A stretch of DNA of 64,000 nt from Methanococcoides alaskense (GTDB lineage: Archaea > Halobacteriota > Methanosarcinia > Methanosarcinales > Methanosarcinaceae): positions 124,001 through 188,000 of the forward strand of contig NZ_JAVDQI010000004.1 of the NCBI RefSeq assembly GCF_031454185.1, given 5' to 3'. The first letter of the stretch is position 1. Every line of letters starts with the position of its first letter. The notes below the pieces were generated by a model. That model was given only the letters and a program-made list of their open reading frames with translations, ran no database searches and had not been told where the DNA came from. Of this stretch, positions 1 to 7,137 are shown piece after piece. The position numbers and the translations under genes were made by a program.

Positions 1-1
1 A

Positions 2-1867
2 AGTGCAACTTACACAGAATATATCTTTTTGAAAGCCGAACAATCATTTAAGGAAGGATTTGGGTTCGAGCGTGAAATTTTATGTATTATTTCTAATAAA
101 AGTGAGTTTCAGGCGAAAGATGCAGAAATTATCGACTTAATATACAACGAAAATAAATCAAGAGTCGACCCCTTTGTTTGTGTATTACTATCAGAATGTA
201 ATGAAATTAATGATAAAATCGAAATGTTGGTGCATAAGGATCCTGATAATCTTTGTATTGTTCCATTTTCAATACCTGATCTTCTCAATAATAAACCTCA
301 AATTCCAGAGATAAGGTCAAAATTTCAAAAATATATGTTTTCTCGCGACTTATTCGCTTTTGAATCTCCAATTAAACGTGATATATCTTTTTTTGGACGT
401 GAGGATATACTGCTCAATTTTATTGATAGGTTCAAAACTGGTCAAAACAGTGGGTTATTTGGATTAAGAAAAATAGGTAAAACTTCTGTTTTGTATGCAA
501 TAAGTAGGAGAATAAAATCAAAAGATATCGGAACATCTCTCTATTTTGATTGTGCTAACCCCTCTTTCTATAAGGCTAGGTGGTATGACTGTTTACAAAT
601 TTTAGTTAAACGTTTGTATGATGACATCGACATCGACAAATCACAAGTAAATGCATTTACTTCCAAATATAACGAAATGAATGCATCTGATTATTTCTAC
701 GATGATATAAAATTAGTATTGAAAGATGAGGATGATAGAGTTTTAATGATGTTGGATGAAATAGAGTGGATATCATTCAATACAAGCAGTGATCCTCACT
801 GGGAATCTGATTTTATTCCCTTTTGGCAGACATTCAGATCAGCACATCAAAATTTGAATGGAAAATTTTGTTTTATGATTTCTGGTGTAAATCCAAAGTG
901 CATAGAAGAAGAAGCTGTGTTGGGTTATGATAACCCACTATTTGCTTTAATAGATCCGACTTTTTTGCAACCTTTTGATACAAACACAACTCGAGAAATG
1001 GTTAGGAAGCTTGGCAGATACATGGGAATTAAATTCGAAGAAGAGCTCTACCCAAAACTATATGAGTTGTATGGAGGTCATCCATTTTTAGTAAGGCATG
1101 CTTGTAGTAAACTGTGTTATTATGAAAAAACCCGACCAATTACATTTAACCTTGAAATATTCAATCAACATGCTGATAAAATAAATTTATCATTGATGCC
1201 TTATGTCAAGCAAATATTGAATGTGTTGGCAATTTGGTATCCAAATGAATACCAACAAATCATAGAATTAGCTCAGGGTAACGTTGAAGATATTAAGAAG
1301 CATCTCGGGGATAAACCACAGTATATTGAGCATTTGTTAGGCTACGGAATTGTGAACTTTATTGATGGTGACCCGAAATTATCAATATTCGTTATGTCAA
1401 AACAATTAAAAGTTTCACCAAAAAATGCTGATAATTTATTATCCAAATATAATTCAAAGGAAGCAAATGAAAATATTGATGACATTCATGCAGAAGTATC
1501 CATGAGGAGAAATAAAATTGAACGTAAGTTGAGGAATTTATTAAAGCAAACTTTGAAACTAATGTATGGTAAAAAGTGTATGGACGAATTAATGAAGAGC
1601 ATCTCTGATCATGGAGGTCTTAACAGATATAGCTATGATGATGTTTGGAAGCACTTGTATTTCAAAGACTTAAGCCAGATAATAGATAAAAACTGGATTT
1701 TGTTACAAAACTGGTTTAGCAGAGATAAAAATGAAGTAATGTTTTGGATGAAACATATAAATGAATTTAGAGTTGATGCACATAATAATGAAATATCCAA
1801 CGACGACTTTCTTTATCTAAAAGTCGCGTTCACAAGATTAGAAGAAGCGCTAGAGACAGTTGACTAA
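2..1867 (+). CDS. STAND-type P-loop ATPase with C-terminal HEPN-like region (5' end off window)
   Basis: The frame is open to the left edge, so the first in-frame start (TTG at 29) is probably internal and the gene partial. Counting from that TTG, residues 1-115 are an unassigned domain, followed by a nucleotide-binding core: Walker A GLRKIGKTS at 145-153 and Walker B LMMLDEIEW near 239-247. The helical part after it resembles the end of AAA/STAND NTPases. Residues 495-612 read like a HEPN/Swt1-type domain, with an N-terminal helix containing IERKLRNLL and RVDAHNN at 581-587 as a possible RxxxH motif. STAND-HEPN proteins are often abortive-infection or RNase effectors; that role here is inference. 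Codon use is clearly A/T-richer than in the housekeeping genes to the right, consistent with transfer. The ATPase core is secure; the HEPN call is moderate. Confidence 0.62.
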   Translation, partial: SATYTEYIFLKAEQSFKEGFGFEREILCIISNKSEFQAKDAEIIDLIYNENKSRVDPFVCVLLSECNEINDKIEMLVHKDPDNLCIVPFSIPDLLNNKPQIPEIRSKFQKYMFSRDLFAFESPIKRDISFFGREDILLNFIDRFKTGQNSGLFGLRKIGKTSVLYAISRRIKSKDIGTSLYFDCANPSFYKARWYDCLQILVKRLYDDIDIDKSQVNAFTSKYNEMNASDYFYDDIKLVLKDEDDRVLMMLDEIEWISFNTSSDPHWESDFIPFWQTFRSAHQNLNGKFCFMISGVNPKCIEEEAVLGYDNPLFALIDPTFLQPFDTNTTREMVRKLGRYMGIKFEEELYPKLYELYGGHPFLVRHACSKLCYYEKTRPITFNLEIFNQHADKINLSLMPYVKQILNVLAIWYPNEYQQIIELAQGNVEDIKKHLGDKPQYIEHLLGYGIVNFIDGDPKLSIFVMSKQLKVSPKNADNLLSKYNSKEANENIDDIHAEVSMRRNKIERKLRNLLKQTLKLMYGKKCMDELMKSISDHGGLNRYSYDDVWKHLYFKDLSQIIDKNWILLQNWFSRDKNEVMFWMKHINEFRVDAHNNEISNDDFLYLKVAFTRLEEALETVD

Positions 1868-1904
1868 TTATCTTTAGTAGTAAACTTCGGACAAATTAAA
1901 CATG

Positions 1905-1930
1905 CAACCTTGACATACTGGTCAAGGTTG
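1905..1930 (+). terminator. Hairpin after the STAND ATPase gene
   Basis: A perfect 10-bp inverted repeat, CAACCTTGAC / GTCAAGGTTG, has a 6-nt loop and begins 38 bases after the stop codon. Only a weakly T-rich tail follows, so it could be a transcript-end hairpin rather than a classic terminator. Confidence 0.45.
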
Positions 1931-2225
1931 TGTATTAATATTATATGTGTATGGTATTGTAGCTTAGTAGCTGAATCTTTTTGTCGGTAGCTCATAGTGG
2001 TGCTTCAGTTTTATGCTTCAAAGAATGGACTGCAACCCATTGGTTGAGATATTTCATAGAACTATGCAAGAAGAATCCTTTTTGTATCACTGGTCTTCTT
2101 ACGATTGGATGTTTGAGAAATGTAAAGGACGGCTTCATATTGGTAAAACTCAGTGTATTTGATGCAATAAGATGCTAATTCATTAATTGTAATACAACTA
2201 TCTTCCAAGATATTTACTATATTAA
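1931..2225. other. Gene-poor stretch, nothing assignable
   Basis: A 65-codon TTG-initiated frame (1981-2178) exists here, but it has no ribosome binding site and no recognisable domain. The stretch separates the STAND gene from the riboflavin synthase remnant and may be decayed sequence. Confidence 0.4.
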
Positions 2226-2404
2226 AAAAAGAATAAAGAAACGACCTTAATGTCTCAAAGTCCCAACATCCTCAAACCCTTGTCTTTGACCGGTACCGGC
2301 CTGCTTGACAAGTTTTTCAGGGTGGAATAACATGTTGAAGACATTTAAGGCGTGCTCGCAGGAGCGCATTTCCATGAGGAATGCGAGTTCCTTTTCGTCC
2401 TTTC
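2226..2404 (-). pseudogene. Remnant 3' end of archaeal riboflavin synthase gene (direct-repeat copy 1)
   Basis: This segment matches 6637-6815 almost base for base at a constant offset of 4411, with only a handful of differences. Read on the minus strand (2404 down to the TAA at 2247-2249) it encodes the last ~52 residues of riboflavin synthase, ending ...GFEDVGTLRH as in the intact gene. It lacks the first two thirds of the gene and a start. The similarity also covers the A-rich 3' flank just outside the stop codon and ends sharply at 2404. Both copies have the same orientation, so they bound the intervening 4.2 kb as direct repeats. It could be the original gene end displaced by an insertion, or what is left of a segmental duplication. 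Confidence 0.85.
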
Positions 2405-2484
2405 ACTGATTTTGTTACAAAAGCCGTTTCTTACAAAAACTAGAAATCCGATGCACACAGATTTCTTTCTATAGGGGTGTTTCA

Positions 2485-3120
2485 GTGGAGAAAGAAGACA
2501 AGCCTTCAATAAAAGTATCAAAAAATGGACCATATATTGTGAAAGATCTTAAAGCACTCAGGAATTCAAAGGGTGTTTTCATCGAGACAAAACCTGTTAT
2601 AGCACTTTGCAGATGTGGGGGATCGTCAAATATGCCATTTTGTGATGGAACACATTTAGGGAACGATTTTTCCGGGGAAAAGGAAAAAGATCGTGTTCCT
2701 GACAGAGTTGATACTTACGTCGGAAAACATATTACCATTCATCGTAACAGAGATGTGTGTTCTCATGTAGGACATTGTATTCGTAATCTACCTTCTGTTT
2801 TCAAAAAGGGTAAAGAACCCTGGGCAGATCCGGATGCTGCAGACCCAGAAGAAATAGCAAAACTCATCAGGACCTGTCCTTCTGGCGCATTGAGTTATAC
2901 TGTTAATGGAAAATTGTATAATGATTATTCACATGGGCCGGAAATTTTTGTTCTGAAGGATGGACCTTACAATGTTACAGGAGTCAGGCTTGATGACTCT
3001 GATGGTTCAGTACCCGAAACCCAAGACCATTATGCTCTCTGCAGATGCGGTGCATCTCGAAATAAACCATTCTGTGACGGCCAGCACTCCAATGCTGAAT
3101 TTAAGGATGGAAAGAATTGA
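2485..3120 (+). CDS. CDGSH iron-sulfur protein with central divergent 4Fe-4S domain
   Basis: This 211-residue protein has two CDGSH-type [2Fe-2S] sites around a ferredoxin-like middle. Site 1 is ALCRCGGSSNMPFCDGTH (about residues 41-58) and site 2 is ALCRCGASRNKPFCDGQH (about 183-200); both fit C-X-C-X2-S-X3-P-X-C-D-G-X-H. The central part (about 80-150) resembles the divergent 4Fe-4S Fer4_19 family, with DVCSHVGHCIRNLP and RTCPSG. The start is GTG at 2485, preceded by AGGGGTG at suitable spacing. CDGSH proteins handle redox or cluster transfer; the partner is unknown. It is the first gene of the block bounded by riboflavin synthase repeats and may supply electrons or clusters to the QueG-like protein downstream, which is inference. 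Confidence 0.88.
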   Translation: MEKEDKPSIKVSKNGPYIVKDLKALRNSKGVFIETKPVIALCRCGGSSNMPFCDGTHLGNDFSGEKEKDRVPDRVDTYVGKHITIHRNRDVCSHVGHCIRNLPSVFKKGKEPWADPDAADPEEIAKLIRTCPSGALSYTVNGKLYNDYSHGPEIFVLKDGPYNVTGVRLDDSDGSVPETQDHYALCRCGASRNKPFCDGQHSNAEFKDGKN

Positions 3121-3529
3121 ACCATTGAACCATTGATCTATTCCACCTGTTCAAACTGTTACTAAAAATTCGTAAATGTATGATATGAGAACTGCTTTGT
3201 GGAGGTACAATGTTGAGTTCCTCACTAATGAATTGAGCTTGTTCCTCTTTACCATCAAGCTCAGTGAGGCTAGGAAACTGACTGAAAAGTTCAATTTGTG
3301 GTTTAACAAACGAGTTAAGTATCAAAGTTACTTCAATTGCTAATATTTTCAGAAATAGAGAGTCTCAGATGGCTATTTCTAAGTTTTTTATCAATTGTGG
3401 AACTGAATCTGGCTTGTTGATACTGACAAATCGATGTTGGTCATTTTTTTGTACAAATCAAAAATCCAGTACATAATTATGACGCTCAAGTATATATTGA
3501 TACACAGCGAATTGTCATTGTAATCATTC
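3121..3529. other. Gene-free stretch with a candidate promoter near its end
   Basis: No coding sequence is visible on either strand. A TATA-like AGTATATATTGA lies at about 3489-3500, roughly 35 bases before the mini-ORF at 3530 and about 195 bases before the DUF1638 gene, and could drive both. Confidence 0.4.
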
Positions 3530-3634
3530 ATGGAATTAGAAGGCATTAAAAACTACGTACAGAAAACAAGCACAGAAGTCACAGGGGCAGTAAGTGGGAT
3601 ACATGAGAATTCTGCTTCCTCATTTATTTTTTAG
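3530..3634 (+). CDS. Possible 34-codon leader or truncated ORF
   Basis: ATG at 3530 opens a 34-codon frame ending in TAG at 3632-3634. The peptide begins MELEGIKNYVQKTSTEVTGA, a plausible amphipathic composition with no known domain. There is no ribosome binding site, but the ATG lies about 30-40 bases after the TATA-like sequence near 3490, so a leaderless or near-leaderless mRNA would start at it. It could be a leader peptide, the surviving N-terminus of a lost gene, or chance. Reading the TAG as pyrrolysine adds only five codons before TAA. Confidence 0.25.
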   Translation: MELEGIKNYVQKTSTEVTGAVSGIHENSASSFIF

Positions 3635-3692
3635 TGCATGCTTCATACTTAATATGCAAATGTTCCAGGATCAATGAATTCGGAGGAAAAAA

Positions 3693-4496
3693 ATGACTGT
3701 TTTAAGCATAGTGGGTTGTAAAATGCTTCAGGATGAACTTGTCTGGATCTTGGACAATGATTCTGAAATTGACAACATTTTGATCGTAGAGAACGAAAAC
3801 ATTTCTGAATTTACTGAAAAACTTGATGAGCAACATATTTCTTATGAAATTCTACCACTTGAAAAGATATCAAATATTCTTGAAGACATTGATAAAAATA
3901 AGCTCTCTGTTGTGGTTAACTTCCTGGAACTTCAACTTCATGTAGTACCAAAAAAACTGAAATCTGAAGTCTATCAGAACATAAGAGAAATGACACCTTT
4001 TTCCAATGGATTACTCCTTTTTTATGGTCTTTGCGGTAACGTTTTAGGTGACGTAGAAGAAGATTTCGGCCTTGAAAAAGATGGTTGCATCGTGAGAATA
4101 CTCAGAGATGATGAAAGAATTGTTGATGACTGCATAGGAGCAACTGTCGGAGGGGGTGCAAACTACTTGAAATTGCTGAAAGAAAACAGTAAAGAGCCTG
4201 CTTTCTTTTTCACCCCCATGTATGCCAATTCATGGAAAGAATTCAATATTTCAGGTTATACTTATAATTCAAATCCTGAAGAAGCATTGAAGATAGACAA
4301 AATGATCAATGACATGTCAGGATACTCAAGAGTTGCAAAAGTCAATACTGGTCTTACGTATACAAAGGATTTTGATGAAAAGATCGAAGAATATGCGGAG
4401 TTGTTCGGATACAGTACATTCGAGGTTGATGGCAATCAGGAACTCTTCGAGAAATGCTATCGTTCGATAAAGGATGAAATGACTAATGACCAGTAA
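3693..4496 (+). CDS. DUF1638 family protein (copy 1)
   Basis: This 267-residue soluble protein matches the DUF1638 pattern: an N-terminal MTVLSIVGCKMLQDEL segment, a central SEVYQNIREMTPFSNGLLLFY followed by GLCGN, and a later DDCIGATVGGGANYL segment. The conserved Cys residues near positions 9 and 113 could bind a metal or cofactor. The start ATG at 3693 follows a strong GGAGGA site with 6-nt spacing. No enzymatic activity is established for the family as far as I know, but its members often sit beside corrinoid methyltransferase and RamA-type genes in methanogens and acetogens. Its nearest relative in the window is the gene at 5520-6230, and a QueG-like iron-sulfur protein lies between the two. 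Confidence 0.8.
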   Translation: MTVLSIVGCKMLQDELVWILDNDSEIDNILIVENENISEFTEKLDEQHISYEILPLEKISNILEDIDKNKLSVVVNFLELQLHVVPKKLKSEVYQNIREMTPFSNGLLLFYGLCGNVLGDVEEDFGLEKDGCIVRILRDDERIVDDCIGATVGGGANYLKLLKENSKEPAFFFTPMYANSWKEFNISGYTYNSNPEEALKIDKMINDMSGYSRVAKVNTGLTYTKDFDEKIEEYAELFGYSTFEVDGNQELFEKCYRSIKDEMTNDQ

Positions 4497-4554
4497 AATG
4501 CAATATCATTCAAAAAAGATTGTTTATATTCACATATAAAGAAGGATTGATGAT

Positions 4555-5391
4555 ATGTTAGAAAAATTAGTGACGGCTTTTGTTCAAGATCCTAAAAGAA
4601 ACCACATCTCGGAGGGAGAAGCCATAGATGAATCGGTCATAGGACTGAAATTGTTTGATACACCTATTGTTGGCTATGCAGATGCCAATGATGAGTTATT
4701 TGAAACTTTTAAAACTGATCATAAGATAACCTATGGACGTTTTATGCCTCCAAAAGAATGGTTAAAGGAAGCAAAGACTGTCATCTCTATTTTTCTACCA
4801 TATTCCAGTCAGGTCAAAAAAGGTAATAGCAGGGATATGAAGGAACCTTCTAAAGAATGGTTACATGCTCGCCATGAAGGCCAAATTATTATCGATCAAC
4901 TTTCCGATCACCTTAAAGAAACACTTACGGAAAAGGGCTATCATTGTGTTGCACCAAGTATTGACAAGCGTCTTGAAGTTGTGGTAAGTACCAGACTTAA
5001 TAAAGAAGCTCTGGATAACAGTGATTATGGTAGCAATTGGTCGGAACGACATGTAGCCTATGCTGCCGGACTGGGTACCTTTGGACTATCAAAGGGTCTT
5101 ATTACCAGAAAAGGGATGGCAGGCAGGTTCACAAGTATCATAACCGATATGGAACACGAACCTACAGAAAGAGAATATAAGGGAGTTTACGATTACTGCA
5201 CGATGTGTGGAGCATGTATTAGAAATTGCCCTGTGGGTGCCATCACCATGGAAAACGGAAAGGAACATACACCATGCTCTGAATTCCTGGACAGGATCCT
5301 AGAAAAATATAGTCCGCGCTATGCCTGTGGTAAATGTCAGGTAAAAGTGCCATGTGAAAATGGCATACCACAAGGAAGAAGAACAAACTAG
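4555..5391 (+). CDS. QueG-like iron-sulfur protein (epoxyqueuosine-reductase-related)
   Basis: This 278-residue protein has an N-terminal alpha/beta region (KEWLKEAKTVISIFLPYSSQ, then GLGTFGLSKGLITRKG near residues 175-190) typical of the QueG/reductive-dehalogenase-like fold. Two iron-sulfur motifs follow: CTMCGACIRNCPVGA at about 219-233, and a partial second set using C241 and the C-terminal CGKCQVKVPC. QueG is a cobalamin-dependent oxidoreductase. Archaea generally make archaeosine rather than queuosine, so a different substrate is likely, possibly electron delivery to corrinoid proteins, which is inference. The start ATG at 4555 follows AAGGATTGATG. It lies between two DUF1638 genes on the same strand, suggesting one functional unit. 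Confidence 0.75.
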   Translation: MLEKLVTAFVQDPKRNHISEGEAIDESVIGLKLFDTPIVGYADANDELFETFKTDHKITYGRFMPPKEWLKEAKTVISIFLPYSSQVKKGNSRDMKEPSKEWLHARHEGQIIIDQLSDHLKETLTEKGYHCVAPSIDKRLEVVVSTRLNKEALDNSDYGSNWSERHVAYAAGLGTFGLSKGLITRKGMAGRFTSIITDMEHEPTEREYKGVYDYCTMCGACIRNCPVGAITMENGKEHTPCSEFLDRILEKYSPRYACGKCQVKVPCENGIPQGRRTN

Positions 5392-5519
5392 AGAGCCTGA
5401 TCCTTATCGATACAATATCTTTACATGCATTTTCTGAGCACAAACAACCAAGAGAAATGATATAAAGTTGCATAAACAAATTCGGAGGAAAACTCCGATC
5501 TGAAGGTCAGCAGCCGTTG

Positions 5520-6230
5520 ATGGTTGCCCTTGACAGGCTACCCTCTCTTATATCAGAGATCGAACGCACGATAATTCCTGAATTTAAATTACTTTTATCG
5601 AGGATTCCTTTCTTAAGGAAAATGCATTATAAAACGTTGAAAAAGAACAAGCAACAGATAACCGTTGTGGTAAATCTTCTAACAAAAACATTGCATGCCG
5701 ATACTGATAAGCTGCATTCTGAAGTATGCCGAAATGTCAGGGAAATGGCTGAATTTTCAGATGGAATTCTTCTTTTTTATGGAAAATGTGGCTATAACTC
5801 TGAGAAAATGGAAGCTGAATTAAAGGACTTTGATTGCCCCCTGTATTTCCTGAAGGATGAAAATAGAGAGCTTGCAGATGACTGTATCAGCATAGCTCTT
5901 GGGGGAAACGAGATATACACAAAAACTATGCTAATTGGGAACGGCAAGGCTTCCATGTATGCAACTCCAATGTGGATGTCCAGCTTCCGGGAGGAGCTCG
6001 ATAGACCTACAGTACCTTCTCAAAACCTCAACAAGTATCTAAGCAATCCAAGATATGGGCAAGTTTTTAAGATCAATACTCAAGGTTTTAAATATAACGG
6101 ATTTCACAAAAGTGTTTCTGAATTTGCGAAGGCTTTTGACATGAATATCATAGAAATTGATGGCAGTATGAAGATTGCAGTTGATTCTTATATGGATGCA
6201 AAAGTTGGTGTCTACAAGAATGTAGAATGA
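5520..6230 (+). CDS. DUF1638 family protein (copy 2, variant N-terminus)
   Basis: This protein of about 236 residues is a paralogue of the one at 3693. It shares SEVCRNVREMAEFSDGILLF followed by YGKCGY, a DDCISIALGGNE segment and an ATPMWMSSF segment matching TPMYANSW in copy 1. Its N-terminal ~60 residues differ and lack the usual GCKM opening. A perfect GGAGGA at 5484-5489, like the one before copy 1, sits 30 bases too far upstream of the ATG at 5520 (TTG at 5517 is in frame). This suggests the original 5' end was altered and translation now relies on a weaker GAAGGTC site. The conserved core suggests it is still functional. Confidence 0.7.
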   Translation: MVALDRLPSLISEIERTIIPEFKLLLSRIPFLRKMHYKTLKKNKQQITVVVNLLTKTLHADTDKLHSEVCRNVREMAEFSDGILLFYGKCGYNSEKMEAELKDFDCPLYFLKDENRELADDCISIALGGNEIYTKTMLIGNGKASMYATPMWMSSFREELDRPTVPSQNLNKYLSNPRYGQVFKINTQGFKYNGFHKSVSEFAKAFDMNIIEIDGSMKIAVDSYMDAKVGVYKNVE

Positions 6231-6410
6231 TATTTTTCATAACGATTTTTGTATTCCATGAGCACAACCATTTTTTGAAAATGACGTTGAATCATTTCAT
6301 TATTGATGTCACTTACTTCGTTGCTTTTCACTTGTCTTATTTGTCTCCTGAAATTGTCGCTTAGCTTTCCATAGAAAAGTGACAAAAGCGACACCAAAAT
6401 CCCCATGAAA

Positions 6411-6628
6411 TTAACCATTTACGACAAGTTTTTCCCATTTACCCAAACGTTCTCTTACATGAGCATTAAGCAGAAAAGGCTTCTCGACTTTAGTATTCGG
6501 CTTCATGTAGTCCAAATTACTTTTAGCAAACTTCGTTGCAGATACAGTTTTTGATCATCTGTTTTTTGCTCTAACCTACGAGACAATCGTTTCTGCAAAT
6601 ATGAAGAGATTTCTCTCTCTTCTTCAAT
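6411..6628 (-). pseudogene. Decayed ORF of unknown family at the repeat boundary
   Basis: On the minus strand a frame entering at 6628 encodes IEEEREISSYLQKRLSRRLE and more until TGA at 6503-6505. There an overlapping ATGA shifts to a frame giving KPNTKVEKPFLLNAHVRERL before a stop at 6411-6413. The charged, coding-like composition in two adjoining frames suggests a frameshifted gene end, possibly from a mobile element, but no family was recognised. The fragment starts within about 10 bases of the riboflavin synthase repeat boundary. The remaining sequence 6231-6410 also holds a 68-codon minus frame of unknown status. Confidence 0.3.
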
Positions 6629-6636
6629 AGATCAAA

Positions 6637-6815
6637 AAAAAGAATAAAGAAACTACCTTAATGTCTCAAAGTCCCAACATCCTCAAACCCTTGTCTCTGA
6701 CCAGTACCGGCCTGCTTGACAAGTTTTTCAGGGTGGAACAGCATGTTGACGACATTTAAGGCGTGCTCGCGGGAGCGCATTTCCATTAGGAATGCGAGTT
6801 CCTTTTCGTCCTTTC
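6637..6815. repeat. Direct-repeat copy 2 (within the intact riboflavin synthase gene)
   Basis: This is the counterpart of 2226-2404. It covers the 3' ~52 codons of the intact gene plus about 20 bases of A-rich flank. The similarity stops at 6815 inside the coding sequence and near 6637 outside it. The two copies enclose 2405-6636. Confidence 0.85.
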
Positions 6816-7122
6816 CCTCGTCCTCATGCACGAACACTTCGATTATGTGGGTGTTCGTCATGAGTTGGGCCTGGATGATGCCGGTGGAGGCTTCGTGGGC
6901 ACAGATCTTGTCCTGTTCCTTGGCTCCTGGCATTCCCAGAGCTATTACTATGTCGCATCCTTCTTCTTCGATGAGCTTCTTGGATGCTACCGGCAGGTCC
7001 TTGACACCGGGAACGGTCATCCGCTTGATCTTAGCGGATACGTTCTGCTGGATCTCATCGACGGCTGCACGTCCCATATTGAAACGTGCAAAGGTCGTAT
7101 CAACAACGCCTATAGTTTTCAT
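6658..7122 (-). CDS. ribC: Archaeal riboflavin synthase
   Basis: This 154-residue protein is the archaeal riboflavin synthase, which converts two 6,7-dimethyl-8-ribityllumazines to riboflavin and ribityl-uracil. The family is related to lumazine synthase, not to bacterial RibE. Diagnostic parts are the opening MKTIGVVDTTFARFNMGR, VALGMPGA-type DIVIALGMPGAKEQDKICA and the C-terminal REHALNVVNMLFHPEKL. Length is normal for the family. Riboflavin feeds FAD and the F420/FO precursor pathway of methanogens. It begins 16 bases after the aminotransferase stop, so the two genes likely share a transcript. Its 3' end is the duplicated sequence that bounds the 2.4-6.6 kb block, yet the gene itself is intact. 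Confidence 0.93.
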   Translation of the reverse strand: MKTIGVVDTTFARFNMGRAAVDEIQQNVSAKIKRMTVPGVKDLPVASKKLIEEEGCDIVIALGMPGAKEQDKICAHEASTGIIQAQLMTNTHIIEVFVHEDEGKDEKELAFLMEMRSREHALNVVNMLFHPEKLVKQAGTGQRQGFEDVGTLRH

Positions 7123-7137
7123 GTATCATACTATGGT

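Noticed and set aside
1981..2178. 65-codon frame downstream of the STAND gene
   Set aside because: TTG start, no ribosome site, no domain and unusual composition; probably chance or decayed sequence.
3530..3651. Read-through of the TAG at 3632 as pyrrolysine
   Set aside because: It would add only five codons before TAA, and no pyrrolysine-using family is present in the window.
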